This document shows, piece after piece, positions 25,077 to 39,480 of a stretch of 64,000 nucleotides of DNA. Position 1 is the stretch's first letter; each line of letters begins with the position of its first letter. The translations under genes were made by a program, and so were the position numbers. The notes below the pieces were generated by a model, which had not been told where the DNA came from, did not search any database, and worked only from the letters and a program-made list of their open reading frames with translations. Origin of the DNA: Crotophaga sulcirostris (taxonomy: Eukaryota > Chordata > Aves > Cuculiformes > Crotophagidae); contig VYZB01000209.1 in the NCBI GenBank assembly GCA_013397455.1, positions 1,072,280 to 1,136,279 of the forward strand, written 5' to 3'.

Positions 25077-26954
25077 CCAAAAGCACAGACTGGATGGAAA
25101 TTCCTTAATACCCGCAAAAGAAGCAAATATAAAGGCAGTAACTTTTTCCAATGACATTTGTATGCCGCCATTAACTCTACTTTAGCTGCTATAGTGTAAG
25201 GCTTTCAGAAAACATAACTTCAGCTGCATCAACTACCATATGTTTTACTGAGAGGAGCTACAGGTTTTGCCTGGATGGCCTACGCAGATTCTCTGACTTT
25301 TCCATTGCAGGAAAAATCTTGAAAAGGAAAAGGTGTTCTAGAGCAAAAAGTCATTTTTTATGCCCTTATACTATTTCCAGTAATCTAGACCTGAGCATGC
25401 GTCCTTGTCAGATGAAAAGAAAGAGATCAGGTCTCTTAGTATAGCTCTGTGACTCTGTAGAACAAGAATAAGTCAAAAAAAATGAAACGTGTGTATTTTT
25501 CCAACCATATTCATGACCTATCCCTTAAAATTAGCAGGCTGCACCTCAGCAGGCATCAGAAGCACTAAAAAGACATCGGGGGGGGGAAAAAAAGTAGAAA
25601 AACTTAAAGAAATCTGCATCATCCTGGGAACTCCCTAGTGAACATCGGAAGTGGGAAGATGCACCAAGTAAAGAGTGTGGTGCAAGAAGGTTCTGGTAGC
25701 TGAAAACAGGTTGGTTGATTGGTTTGACTTCATCAAGCAAACAGTGAGAGTTGTGGCAATGCTACTGGGTTGTGGAAAATGGACTGTAGGGACCCAAAAT
25801 TAGCACAGGAAGCTGTATACCATCTACAAGATGCAGCAGAGATGAAAAATGCCCTCTTCTCTTCTAAGAGCTGAGGCCACGACTTGATAGGAAACATTTC
25901 ATCCCTAGTCCTACCTCCTCAGTTCAGATTAGGCCCCTCTGCCTACAGAAGGGTGTCTGCTTTGCGGTCTTATTGCGTGGTGGGACGATACGGCTGTGTG
26001 CCGTGGAGCAGGTGATATAGTTCATCGCAGAGAACTGGTTGCAAAAGGTTGCAGATAAAAGGAAATGTATTGCTTGTAATGTTCATCATTGTATTGGATG
26101 GTCTTGCTAAAGATGTGCAGCCTCAAGTCTGCTTGGCACCAGGGGCCCCGGGAGAAGCTGTGCAACAGCCTAGCTACAACAGCTATTGGCAAAGTTAGAA
26201 ACAGGGTCAGACTGTAATGGTCCGTTTTGGAATTTAAATTTGGTTGATTTGAGGTAAATGAAATAACTGCACTGCCTAGTTTTCAAAGTATCATTTACTT
26301 TTTTGGAAAGTAGAGTGTGCTTTTGGAAAGTGTACAGGCATCTTTCAGGATGAAGGGCTTCATGTGCAACAGTCAAGTTTTTACCTTTTAATTAACAAAG
26401 CTTTATAAAGAATTTCAATTCAAAATTACTGAACAAAGGAACTATACAAGCCCCAGATGAGATCTAAACAGTTTCCAAAAGACATTAAAAAGGAGAAAAA
26501 TACTGGGCCACATGTTTTTTCTTATGTCTCTTGAGTACATTTATTCCAGACATCTGACATGCAATTCAAATTTCCAATAGTTTTAGGTAACCATGTCCAA
26601 TTTAGAAACCACAGCTTTTAGCTAAGCCTACCTACCTCCCAAATCCATCCAGAAAACCACAGCACTTGCTGATACTTTGCATTTTCAGATTTGCAGAGCT
26701 TTGTTATGTGTGTGCCATATATGCTTATGTTGAATTTTCTGGCTCCGTGCAATCCATTTAGATATATTTCATAAACCTGCAGTCAGTGTTCACAGTCAGA
26801 TTAATTATAGTTCCTAATGGAGAGCCTGTTTGTGCTTTCAAAGAGTAAAACCACTATAAAACTGGTCTCCTCTTTTGAGATGCCATTGGTGGCTGTCGTA
26901 TGGCAGTTTGGATGAGACGAAAGCAAAGGGCTCCCGGTGGATGCAGAATTAATG

Positions 26955-27048
26955 AGCTTTGTTTCTGGCTCTGAGACTGGGGCTGCTTTCTTAACCTTCC
27001 TGTGCCTGAGTGTTTGTATGTCAGAAGTGGAGATTAAACAAGGTCGTC
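26955..27048 (+). mobile_element. MIR-like SINE 5' part
   Basis: The run ctttcttaaccttcctgtgc followed by ctgagtgtttgtatgtcag and aagtggagattaaa matches the MIR segment 'cacttaacctctctgtgcctcagtttcctcatctgtaaaatggggattaa'. It is short and diverged, and the boundaries are approximate. Confidence 0.5.
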
Positions 27049-28527
27049 ACGATGGGTAAAGCCAAACCGCAGTGGAAATCCTGAGTTCAAATATGGACAA
27101 ATAATGTCTTACTATGTGCCCTTTCCTAATTCCCTGCAGAAACCTCCTTGATCAGGATTTAATGATGCTTGGGAGGAGGCTGGTAAGGCAGGGGATGTAT
27201 TAGGTACTGGTTCCCATGCAACCCTTCTCACCTTACTCCCTAAAACTGGGGTCATCCGGTCCCGCAGACCCAAATGCCTTGGTCAAGTTCATGCAGTGCT
27301 ATTCCTGCAGAGTCTGTCGTCAAACATCCTCTCTTCCAGGGCCCCAAGGAAATACTAGATGGTCAGGTGTTACTTCCAAGAGACCTTGACTGAACAAAAA
27401 ATATGGATTCTCTACTGCTAAACTGCAAAGTCAGAAAACTTTGTCAGCTTTCAGCAGCAAATCCTGTTTAGCTGGTAAGTGGCCATCACTTTATCCTGTA
27501 ATCACTCATTCATCTAATCTATTTTTATCTTTCCAGTTCTCTTCCCAGTGAGAGTGCTCCTATGCAGTCGCAAACTCTGCTACTGGGGAAAAAACAAGAT
27601 TTGAATAAAATTTATTACTGTTAATTTCTCTCAAATGAATCATGATTAAAAGGGCGGTGGTGAAACGTCTGTTCATCCGCAGCATAAAAGCAACCTCTGA
27701 GACGGGTGGTCAGGGAAGGGGCCAAGAGTGAAACTGGTCCCGGTAAGGGTTTAGGGACTGGGAACACAGGAAAGCAAAGGGGAGAGCTGGAAAAGTCAGC
27801 TGAGCGATTTTGCCATCTCTTTTGGTCTCTTGCATCTCCCCCATTCTCCTTCATGCATGAGCAGAATCAATAACCTTCCTCAAAAATAAAAAGGAATAAA
27901 AGAGAAAATAGAATTAATCAATACATTCTCAGCTGATGCCTGGTTTGGGGCAATATTTATGTCCTTCAAAACCAGTGGTGCCAATTGGCTCAGCCCCATT
28001 GACTTGGGAGGCCTTGTCCTGATTTTCAGGACAGTGTCTGCAGATTGCAGTGCGTTTTGAGCAGAAAACGAGTGACCAGATTATGGTCCCCAGTGGGAAC
28101 ACAACAACAGACTTTCTTAGCCTCTTTTTCTATATATATGAAAACTGATAAGTGGGAAATGCTGAATCTGCTAAAAACTGCTCAGATTCTTGTGGGTGCT
28201 TTGGAGGAGCTGGTATACAATTATGAGGCCGTTCCCTCTGCTGGCAAATTAACAGCTTAGAAAAATTACGAGGTCGGGGGGAGGGGAGAGGGGAGAAGAC
28301 TGACATGGAAACTCTGTTAATGAAACAGAACCATGAAAATCAAAGCTAAAGATGGAAGAAACTGAGTGGGCCCCATCCAGTTCATTGCCTGCTAGGCTGG
28401 ATTTCTGCCTATAGTAATTCATGCCATAGCCTTGGAAGTGAAAACAGATTTCATTTACTACTGAACAGTACTATTCTATGTAGACAGAGTTCATGGCCTC
28501 GCAGCATTTCTGAGACGGTATTGTCGG

Positions 28528-28575
28528 ATTATTGCTCCCATTTTGTAGATGGGCATGATAATGCTGCTTCAACTC
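28528..28575 (+). mobile_element. Possible MIR-like core
   Basis: The run ttattgctcccattttgtag followed by atgggcatgataatgct resembles the MIR core 'ttattatccccattttacagatgagg'. Too little is preserved to be sure. Confidence 0.3.
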
Positions 28576-28886
28576 TTAAATTTAGGCTCTGGCAATGGGG
28601 AATCTGAATTAGATCTTATGTGTCTGAGGGCTGTCCCTTGTCTCGTGCTGTCACACCACCTTGTGTCAAGGTGTCAAGACCACAGAAGTTGCAGTTAAGA
28701 CTGGTATTGATGATTGTAAGACTCTGCACAAAGATCAGCCCTTGCCCCAGGATTTTTTCCCTCAAGAGTCTGATGTCAGAGTTGGACACAAGATGTTCAT
28801 CTGAAAGGCAAAACCAACTTTTGGCATTAACTACACCTTAAGGGAAGAAAGTAATCTGAAACTTTTGAGTTGCTTTTCTTTTTCAG

Positions 28887-28955
28887 TAGTCTGACTAGCA
28901 CCAAGGAGAGCCCAAAGCCTTGGCCTGCCCTACCAACCAGCATCAAGAGGGGATG
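28887..28955 (+). other. Exon-like block with good splice sites, possibly FREM1
   Basis: The block has a strong acceptor (tgcttttctttttcag) and a gtgagt donor at 28956, and is 69 bases long. One frame is open: SLTSTKESPKPWPALPTSIK then RG. It lies between the Calx-beta exon and the 48.9 kb candidate, where FREM1 has a Ser/Pro-rich linker, and the PALPTSIKRG end vaguely fits that linker. A 69-base open frame is not surprising by chance, so this is mainly a splice-site observation. Confidence 0.22.
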
Positions 28956-31819
28956 GTGAGTTCCTGCTTGCTCACATTGCCACTGCTGCCACATGCACAA
29001 CCTTCCTCGGAGAGACTTAGGCGAGAGGAATGCACATGGTCTGTAAAAAAACAGCAGAAAGCAGGTAAAATTAGCATTTGGAGAAAAGTTCCTATGGAAA
29101 AAAACTATATGTTCTCTGAGAGCCAAATGGAAAAAAAACCCAAGCAGCCTTCAAATCCAAGCTTGCGCAGTCTGCTGTAATTTACGATATACCATATGAA
29201 TCTAACTATAGAACTTCATTTAAAAATTTTATAAAGACCGTAAATCTACAGCGAAATGTTTTAGGGACAATCTGCTGGCAGGAGCCCACACTCTGCAAAT
29301 TGACCTATGGGAGAACCAGTTTGTCAAGGGCTTGATCCGAAGCCCACTGAAGACAATGGAAATACGCTCATTGACGTCAGTGGCCTTTAGATCAAAAATC
29401 CTCCAAAGCCCAGCATGGAAAAACAAGTAGTAAGGACAAGCAATCTGCTCTAATCAATAGACGCTGCTGTATGAAGGTCTTTAACAATAACTTAATGGAC
29501 CATGATGAGCTGCTTTGGACACTTATATTTTGTATTGTATGTATCTTACAATCTTTCCCCTGAAACTTTTAATGGAATTTATCTCACTGGAGAATTCAGG
29601 AGAACATCTGCTGCAAATGATGGGTAAAGACATACGCTGTTGTGGGTGGGGTGAGCCTCAGGAGGTTCACAGTTTGGGTTTGGCTTCTGCTTCAGATTCT
29701 TATCTGAACTATACAGATCTCCTGTGGCTGCAAAAATTGGACTGGAAATCACAAGAGTACAAGACTTCTTGTGAGATTTCCAGCACTTTTCTTATGGTTT
29801 TGACTGAACACCAGATGTGGAAAAAATATTTAACAAAACTGGATACAATTTTTTTCATGTCTGGTTCTAAAAAGGGATGAAGATTCAGGAATATAATTTT
29901 ATTCTTTCCATTTTCACTCCTTGGTAAGATTCAGTTGTAGTTTTTAAAAAAAATGCAATTTAAACCCAAAATGTAGCTATCGCAACGAGTCCCCAAAGAA
30001 TCATGCAAGTAGATGAGACTCTAAACATTACATTGACCATGAATAAAATTAAAACCTTATGCCTTTGGCAAGTGGAGTGTAAAGAATGAAGAGGCTGAAT
30101 GGTAACCACTAGGAAACATTCACTAATATTCTTTCCCTTCAAAGATTATTTTATTTGCTTTCCATGTGAACATATTTGCATATTTTACCCTTTTCTGCCT
30201 ACTCCCACTAAATAACCAAGTTATTAAGCTTTGTCTAGCACTGATATTTTTAAGAATACTTGAACAATTGTGCTTGCCATATAGAAATTTAAAATTTTAT
30301 ATCTGAACTCAAAATTTCCTTTTAATCTGACAGATTTTGCATGCTGCTTACACAAGCTGATGTTATATTTTGGGTGTAACTCCAGTACCAGGGTGCTGGG
30401 TCACTAATGGCAAGTTGTTCTGATCTATATGTTCTATATAGCTAGAAAGGAGGGTCATTTTATTAGGTGGTTTACTCTGATTATATCACCTACTCATGCT
30501 TGCGTTTAAACTGGTGGTCTTTCATCAGAGAGGTAAAGAAAAGGGCTTTTGAAGCCAAATAGTGAAGATAGATTCAGGGGAGTTCTTAAGGTGCAGGAGG
30601 GTTTCAGGACACGTATACACATCTTTGGGTGATGGAAAGTGGCCTGAAGTGAAGTGAATGATGTATCTCAAAGGACTTTGCCTGGGTTTTGGATCAGAAA
30701 TGTTGGTAGCACAGCTGAACAACAGAAAATCAAACAAATCAAACAAGGAAAAAAAAAGTTAAAGAGTGTTTGGGCTGGCAGTGACCTCAGACACTTGAAT
30801 AATTTATCACTTGTGATTGCTTCTTAAATTTTTGGTTTCACTTTGGTACAGTAAGTTTGTCCCTGTGGGGTACAAAAAGGCCAGGGTGAACGGAAACTGA
30901 GCTGGCATATCTTTTAATCCCCCATTTGGTGCATAGTCTCACATACAAATTAAATGCAACTGATGAAAAGGCAGAATATTATTCCTTCCAAAAGATGTAG
31001 AGAAGCGAACTATAGCTCCAGTGTCTGGGGAGAGTGTCTAAAACTCACCATATCTTGTAATTTTACTGAAATTTGGCAGTATTGGGGTGTTTTCATCAAA
31101 GATGTAGAGACAAGCCTCCTGTAAACCTCCAGTGTCATTTAACAAACAGCAAATAAACTAGTGAATAATGGCAGGAACAGCTCCGAAGTGTGGACATGGT
31201 CGCTGGAAAAGGATGGAGAAAAAAACCCCAGGGTTGTTTTTATTATTAATCTGGGAGGAAGGAAGGTCTCTAGTGAGCTTTGGAAGATTTTTAGATGCCT
31301 CTTAGGGCCCAGGGAAGGAGTGGTTTGCAGAGTGAGACACGCCAAGACCATTTCAGTGCCTCTGCTTCCACCTGAGATGGGGCTCCCGGCCCCAGGCGGG
31401 TGCAGGGTGGGTTCTGTGCCGGAGAAAACAGTTTCCTTGTGAGCTGTTTTCTACGTGTGCATGGGGAAGTGAAATTGCACTGCTTCATCCTAGAGGTCTA
31501 TGAAATGTCCATCGGGATGGACCCTCCAAGAAAAACACTGTTTTCTGAAAATGCGGCTTAGGAGAGTGCTAAAAAAGGCTGCAGAAAATGGTACGGAGAG
31601 CAGGGAAGAACCCTCCCACTGCTCTCCACACGCTTTACTCGCAGGGCTGTACCTCCAACCCATGTGGAAATAGTTACCTTCAAAATAACACATCCTGAGG
31701 GACTATTTCTAGTCATTTCACAGAAGCCTTATTAAAAAATAGAGACTGTATTAACCTGAGATTGAGGGACTTGAATTCATGATAGAGTCTGTAAACTCTC
31801 AGCCTATGGTTCAGTTTTA

Positions 31820-32275
31820 CAAGGATGATTTGAGGACTGGAAAAGGAAATCTTGTGGAGAGAGGCTTAAGGAGCTCAATTTGGTGAACTTAGCAAAAAGT
31901 AGATCACACAGTGACCTAACTCTGTACAGAAAATGCCTTTGGAGTGAAAAATGCCATGTACAAAAGGGCTTTATAATCTAATGGGGGAAAACCTAATGAG
32001 ATGCAATGGCTGGAAATTTAAGACAGGCAAAATACAGAGACTGGGAAGGGAGAGGGAGTTGACTGCTGGGACAGACTGTTGAAGGAAGCTGGGGATTTGT
32101 CACCCTTTTGCATCTTGAAATCAGAACTGGAGGCCAGCCCAGATGACTTTGGTGAAACATATAGTAGTAGACTCAATTAGTGAGTGAATGTGTGAAATTA
32201 TTTTCTTGGGGGTTTATATTGAATGTTAAACTAGATGATCTGAATTGTTCCTTTCAACTTTAAAAATGGAGGAAA
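31820..32275 (+). mobile_element. Old CR1/L3-type LINE 3' end
   Basis: The stretch follows the untranslated 3' end of an old amniote CR1/L3-type LINE in order. It begins with an aggaaatcttgtg block, then gagctcaatttg with a cttagcaaaaag block, then the atgcaatggctggaaattta core. It then has the aaatcagaactgga block and ends at aactagatgatctgaattgt followed by cctttcaact. Similarity is moderate, with indels, as expected for an ancient copy. There is no coding capacity. Coordinates are approximate. Confidence 0.62.
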
Positions 32276-35200
32276 GATGCCAGAAAAGGAGCTAGATACC
32301 CAAGTTCTACCAAACTGCAGTTGCTGGGGCCTCTGGGCCCCTTTGGAAATGCTGTAAGTGAAAGGAGAACTGCTTTATTCTGAGTGCTGGGCTTATGGAG
32401 GGGCAGACAGAATGATGCATGCCACCACATGCCTCTAGCACAGACCCATTTGTAGATGATTTTCTTTCTTGGCCCCCCAGCACACTTTTTTTCTTTCTTT
32501 TTTTTTAAACTAAAAATACATCCTCAGAGGCATTAGTCACTCTGCCCACATATTAATAAATTGCATAATGATGCCACTGAGCATCCAAAAACCTTTCAAA
32601 CTGTTATATATTATTTCTTTCAATAATATTCTAAAAGGCCAGTGAGGCTTAATGGAGACACATGGTATTGCATTTAATCCAGAAATCTGGAACTATCTAA
32701 AATCTCATCTATAAATTAAGATAATATACAATATGTTTTTTTCGTTTAATTTGGTTCTTCCAGTTGGGGTAGGCTATACCTCCGTAGGGCTGTACCTTTT
32801 GCAAGAGATTTTTGCCTACCAAATTTCAGATTTGTACTTCTGCTCTCGCTTTTAATTTCTCAGGGCTGTTCTCCATAATAACAGCCAGTCCTTTGTCAGC
32901 GGAAGGAAAGTTTAATGGAACTACAGTTTAAATGGGCAAAGTTTAAAAATTATGCAAGGTCTAAGAGGTTTCCTGGGACTTTTCCTTATGACCACTCCTG
33001 CATGGCTCCTTTTGTGGTGCTGCTGAGACTCTTACTGTTGTGCAATGGAGTTGGTGAGCTCTACAGAGAATTTAGCACTGGTTTGTAGATGTCTCCCTCT
33101 TGAATCTGTCAGCCGAGTATCTGGCATTGACACACAGGAATTTCTAGGAGATCAGGAGCTATTGAGTGAAGAAATCCAAACCCAAATCCAAATATTTCCC
33201 AGGCTGGAAAAATATGCGAACTTTAGGTTTGGGTTTTAGGCATGAGACTTGCTTTCATAAATGTCGTCTCTGAACAGGTCCACTTCTGCTGTACAGTGTC
33301 TGCAGAAGGCTTTCACGCAGTCTGGCAAGTCATGGCAGATGTCACAACCTATAAGATACAAAGGGATCAATACATGCTACCTCTTCCTCCTCCTTTCTTT
33401 TCATCCCAAGTTCCTTTCATGCTTTCAGAAACGTTGGTCACCACTGCACCAGGGTGGACAAGGCTGTGGAGCAGGAACCGTGTAGGTCAGGAACAAAATT
33501 CATGCATCTTCTTTTTGAACTCTTATAACTTGTAAAGCAAATGACCCCAAAAAGACACATCCACTTGCTGGTTTTAGAGCTAAAGTGCTTCAAAAGATGG
33601 AGGGAGAAAAGTATGTGTTCTTGGGTATGTTCTGCTCTGCAGTTTGACATCCTGCAGGAAAAGAAATCCAGGTGCAGAAACAAACTGAGTAAAGTGATTT
33701 CTTGTGGGGTCAGTGGAGCAGTTGCAACAGAGGTGCTGAAAACTGGGCATACCTTTCGTTTGAGAGAATGCGTAGAAGTAAACACATTCTGGGAGGTAAG
33801 AGGCCTGTGCATTGTGAGTGAACAGCTTTGAATCGTGTGAGTCCAGGTTTTGGTCAATTATGTGAATATGTAATTTCTGAGGTTTTTTGTTTGTTTGTTT
33901 TGGGGGTTTTTTCCAACTCAGTTGGCTTTGAATTTTCTTGGGCTTTATCGGGGCTAGACCTGACCTTGGACAGAAATATTCTCAAGTCTGTAATCTGATT
34001 TTAACAAACCTTTGGTAAGAGCAGGGTGTATGGAGGCCCCTTTCTCTCTCCGTGTCCACAGAACTGGTACAGTTTTGGGAAGATGTGTGATAGATGAGAT
34101 GCTTATTATATCTAGAATTCTCCTTATTTTCTTTCACTCCCTTCCCAATGCCTCACTCACCAGAAGGGCAATCTACAGCTTTCTCATCACTCAATGGAGC
34201 ATAAGCAAAGCTGCTTGGATTATGTGTCCTAATGTCTCTCCAGACTGGGCTCTGCATCACTACTGCTGCACAGATATCAAACTGCTATAGTTATAAGCAT
34301 TTCTTGGTACTTCATTTAATACCAAATTTTTTAGCCTGACACTCTCCTTCTGGAAATGTCTGGGTGCTATAACCAGACCTGTGTTGGTCTTCATACAAAC
34401 TCCAGCATGGAGGGCAGCTTGGTTAACAGAAGGGTGCAGTGTATTGGTAGATTATCCATGACACCATGAAACTTCATAAGTAGCAGCTGTGAAGAGAGAG
34501 ACAGGAGTGAGTGTGAGCCCTTGAGCCCCATGGCCACTGAGCAGAAGGCACCAACTTGCACTACACACCTTCCTCACGACCTCCATCCTCTCTTGGGTGC
34601 ACCAGGACCCGCAGTAAAAGTGCAAAGTTGCTCTTGGCACTGGTTCAGCACTTGTAAAATGTTATTATAGGGGGTAAGTGAAAATTTACTCAATTTTTGA
34701 GCAAGGAGGGCAAGGTACATTTCTTACAGTCCAGTAACTCCCTCATTTTTTTATTGGTGGTGGTACAGACCAGCTTCTCTGAGATGCTGTGACTTTGCCT
34801 ATACTGCATCCTTCTTTCCATCCAGTTCCAACAATAAAACCCTCACGTTTTTTGATCTCTGGCTTTCATGCTTGCTGACACACTCTGGAAAATTTAAGAA
34901 GGGGGCAAGGAATGGGTTAGTCACACTTGTTAATATTTATCCCATTGCAGAAGGAGCAGGGCTGACCTCAGAGCTCAGGCTTCGGAGAACAGTTATGAGA
35001 ATGATTCCACCCAGCTGAAACGAAATCTGCATGCAAAGCTTGTTCGGTGCCTAGAAAGAGCTAGAAGGAAATAAAGATCTTCAATGATATATTTCCGCAG
35101 TTAACATTTTTTCCTGTTTACAGAACCTCACCAGAATACTAGGGGGTTTGTTTTGTTCATATGTTTTTCATAAGGATAAATATCCATGCAGTTTAAACAT

Positions 35201-38200
35201 TTTTCATTAGATTCAGACATGGAAGAGGTTATGGGGCTATTTTTTTCTTTAATTGTTGATCTCTTTTTATTTTTAATGAATATTTCTTTAAAAACTCTTT
35301 GGAAGTAAAGTCAGATAAATCAAAGATATGGGGAAAGTGATTCTCTAATTATTCTTAGAGCAATTTTGAGTAATGTAGGCTAAATTAAAAAATATACAAG
35401 CAAGATATTTTGGCTGGGAAGTATGTGTAATGTATGAACAGCAGGAAAAAAAAAAAAAAAAGCCTTCCATTCTAAATAGAAAAATCTTTGAAAGTAACAG
35501 GGGGAAACTGATGGGAAGGGCTGAAGTCCATATATTCCCACCTCCTCCGCCTTGTGCGCTCTTAAAGGTGAGCTGCAAAATGCAAAAGAGAAATGTGTTA
35601 AATTCAGATGACTCGCTTGGGTGTCAGGAAGTGGCTCAAACAACTACATGAAGTTAGCTAACACATTTCCACATCTCCAGTTTTTTTGTTCATCTCCCCC
35701 CCACCCCCTGGCTTTTCCTGTGAAATCTGTGGGGTTTTGCTGCTGTGGTTTCTGCCTCCAGGTGGGAGTGCAGCCACTTGTCCTCCCGAGCAGCACACCA
35801 GAACCCCCCCCCCCCGCCCGGGGATTTCAGGGAGCCAAGAGGAGGGAGGATTTTCCAGAAAGCAAGAAAGGAGGAGAATTTTAGAAAAAGCTTTCCTGAT
35901 CTAAACACCCTGGCTACAGGAGAAACGAGACGAGCTGTGAGGGATTGTGTGGGGAGCTTGCATTGCTTTGCTGTTCATCTTTTGTCTGGTCAATCCCTGC
36001 TGTTACCATTCACCTGCTCTGCTCTAGGTCTTCCTCAGCAGCATGTTTCCTAACATCCATGGTGTTGAGTACCATGGCCAGAGTAAACCAAAATGTGAGT
36101 AATGCTGTGTTTGCCAATGACTGCTTTCAGGTGTAGGCACAGAGAGAAGCAGTTGGATGTGGGGAAGTGCTTTCCGAGCTGCAAGTGGCAGAATGTGGTT
36201 TGCAGTTGGATCTGTGAGATGAGAATAAGACTCATCCAAAACACTGTCAAAGTGGATTAGGTCACTGAAAGAAAGTCTGAAGGGCAAGGCACCCTGGTCT
36301 GTCAGAGACAGCGCCCACTGTAGTGTTTGCTGTCCCATGGACAAAGTGTCCTGCAGAGCCCGGTGCGGTGGTGGCTGCACCTGAGAAAAAACACAGCTGT
36401 TTCTCATTTCCTTCCACTTTTTCCCTATGGAAATGCTCCCCATACCTTTCTTCCCCTGCTTGGCAGCAGGTGTGTTGAAGAAAAGTTTTAAATCTAAATA
36501 GAATGGAGTTATCTGATTTACAGTAAGTAGATTTTTCATTTGAAATGGCAACACACAGAGTCCCATGCATTACCTTGCCACAATATAACGTACACAAGCA
36601 CGTATGCCGCGCTGTTTTGCCTGGGATATAAAAATGCTGTATTGTTGCAATGCTGTGTATGTGTCTGCATAGAGAGAAATCCGGTACTGCAGCATGCTTA
36701 TCAAAGGACACTCCTTAATTGCATACTAGTATTTTTTAATTAGTTATTAAGTTGTAAGAGTGTTACAAGTCTGTCTGCTGATTTATATTCTCTTTAGCCA
36801 CAGTATGAGTGACAGCAATTCCCGATTTTAATATTCCATCCTTTAATAATACTCCTCCAAATTTGGGGTTTTTTTAGAAAGAATAAATCCAACTACACAC
36901 CTGAGACTCTTTAACCAAGGAAAGCCATAATGATGTATTAAAACAACGGCTGCTTTCCCTCTTTTAAAGCCACTTTGGTTCTGCTTTCCCCTCTAACAAA
37001 TTCATCAGAACTGTTCACTCTCCGTTATGACCAGAGAAACAAACTGTGGATTTGGAAAAATCTCTGTAGCTTAGTCTGTGAAAGAGAAAGTAAGTAAATT
37101 GAAATAAAAAGAGGAAGTGAATATTAATTTGCATTACTCCTTTGGGATAAAAATTTAATGTATTGAAGAAGGAGGTTTTGCTCCTACTTAGTATTGAATT
37201 TTATGAAGTTGCCCAACTTATCACAGCTCAGTGGAATAGGCACAACATTTGACAAAACCATAACAAGAGAAATTCAAGAAGCAATCCCCTCACAAGGAGG
37301 AGGGTTATCTGTGCAGCAGATCATTAATCCTTCTGTTCTTCAGCTATTTCTTTATTTCTTTCTGGTGTAAGTGGTTGTCAGCCATGAAGGAGGAGAAGTT
37401 AATGCAGCAGTGTGGGGACCTCACGCTAAATGCATGAACTACCTATCTTGAGGTGTCTGTGGAGGTGTGTAGGATGCGTATGTCTTTCATGTCCTCTTCC
37501 AACAGGAGCAGTGGTTGGCCCAGGGCTGTCCAGTGGCTGCTCCCAGCTTCACCCTCAGAACCACTGACTGGTGACACTGAAACGCCCTGGCCACAGGATG
37601 TGATTGATGGCACAGATAGCTTCAGGCAGGTTTGCCAAGTGCAGCTGTGAGCGCTGGGCTGATGTGCCCCAAGGTCTGCACTCTGTGATGTTTGTCGTAC
37701 AGTCAGCATCATATACCTGCTGCCCTGTATTCCCTGTTTCATAAAGTCAGAAAAAAACATAAACTTTTAACCCCCTCAAAATCACCAGTTATTGGCAGTT
37801 TTTAAAACTTTGTAAGATGCAGTGGCTTCATTTAGGCAGCAAAGCTGTGTATTGAAATATGAATTAGTAGCATGTGTATCGGCAGGATAGACCATCTGCT
37901 GTGATCAGCACCCGAGTTTGAAGCTGGTTGGCTGGCAGGACAGCATGTGTTTACAGAAAACCCTAACAGTTGTAAAGGAGCCATTTAGGTTTATCGTGTC
38001 AATTCCTGTACAACTCCACAAGGAGAGATTCCTTTCACAAACTCGCATAAAAAAGACAGATAGACTAGTTTTGACCTCTCTTGAAACATTTGACAGTTGG
38101 GCTTGTTGTAAGGATAAAATATCTAGAACAGCAAAAAAAAAATAATCTTGTAATTTCCCCATCTTAAGCATTAGGCTCCTTGAATGCAACATCCATTCAT

Positions 38201-38866
38201 AGCTTAGTTCTTGCATTATAATTTAACTGCCTTTTATTTTCCTTCTGAGGTACAAATGCAGGAGCTGTACATGATTTTCATACCATATTATGCAAGCCAT
38301 TGTGAAAATGCTGTCCAGAGTAATGGCTCCATTTCAACATGATGCATTTGCCAAAGTACAGAAATCACTTATTTTTCTTAAAAATGAAATGAGGATGGGA
38401 TTAAAAATGGTATGTTTTGCCTGTATGAGCAATATTCCTCTAATCAACCATTCCAAATGCATTGCCTCTTTTTAGCTTCTCTGTAATGCAAATTGTCCAA
38501 GGGAAGGCATGTGGTAGCACAGCAAAGGAGTTTACACTGCTGCAGAAGCGTCATTTTTGTCAGGGCTATGGCTTGTAAAGCACCGATGTACCAAGCAAAG
38601 GGCAGAATAAAACCAGATTGGTCTTGGGAATAACTTCAGGTTACTTTCTCATGCATGGAGGAATTATTAGAAAAACAACGTCTTTAGTGAATGTGCTGAA
38701 ACCCTTGCTACTGTTTAGCAGGCATCCATATCGTACATATCATTTGTGTGCATATGGATACAGAGTAAAAAGGGAATATTCTTCTATGTAAAGCTGAGGC
38801 TGAGACCAAGCCCTCTGGTTGTGGTGTCCCATGCATGGCTCTGGACGGCTTTTGGACTGAGAAGAT

Positions 38867-38940
38867 AAAAAAAAAAAAAAAAAAAAATGACACATCTCTG
38901 AGATAACTCATTCCAGTGTGCAAAAAAAAAAAAAAAAAAA
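38867..38940. repeat. Paired poly-A tracts
   Basis: A21 (38867-38887) and A19 (38922-38940) are separated by 34 bases. The arrangement mirrors the paired T tracts at 2.1 kb and is possibly retro-insertion tails. Confidence 0.9.
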
Positions 38941-39429
38941 GAGTATCTTAGTATATAGGTCTTAAGACTTCAATCGTTTGTTTTTTAAATGTTTGTTCCT
39001 TTGGATAGAAAAACCCATGAAGCAAAATAAAAGCTGGCAAGATGAGAGATGGCAGGCTGGGGGAGAAAACGTGCCCTTGCAAACATACCTAGCCAGCAGG
39101 CTGTGTTGTTAAGGCCCCACGTGTGGATGCTTTAGGGCTGGTAACACACAGGGGATCATAAGATGCGTGAAAAGTATAATTGATATCCTAAATATGAACA
39201 TAATATGTTTGCAGTTCACTAAGGGCACCATGGCTTATATGAGGTAGTCAAGCTTGGGTGAGGTCAGGAGACTGGTGGGACAAAGAGAAAATTATCCTTA
39301 TACAGCCCAGGTGTTGTGCTCATTAAAATCCTCTATCTAGGTCATGCTTTGAGTGCTTAGATATGAAATACTGATAAGGAATTGCTTTTTAGTATCATAA
39401 GTGTTTTTTCTTACAATCTTGTGTATCTA

Positions 39430-39480
39430 TAGGTACATACATATGTGTGTGTGTATTCATATGTATGTACATACATACAT
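39430..39480. repeat. TG/ATAC-type microsatellite
   Basis: The segment mixes tacatacatatg, gtgtgtgtgt and gtatgtacatacatacat units, giving an imperfect palindromic tetranucleotide repeat. Confidence 0.85.

Noticed and set aside
33541..33831. 96-codon open frame ending at a gtaaga donor
   Set aside because: A donor and an upstream ctgcag acceptor exist, but the peptide has no family similarity and the frame is open well beyond the acceptor. Treated as chance.
36024..36566. 180-codon open frame on - strand
   Set aside because: No recognisable motif or splice logic. Peptide composition looks like translated non-coding DNA.
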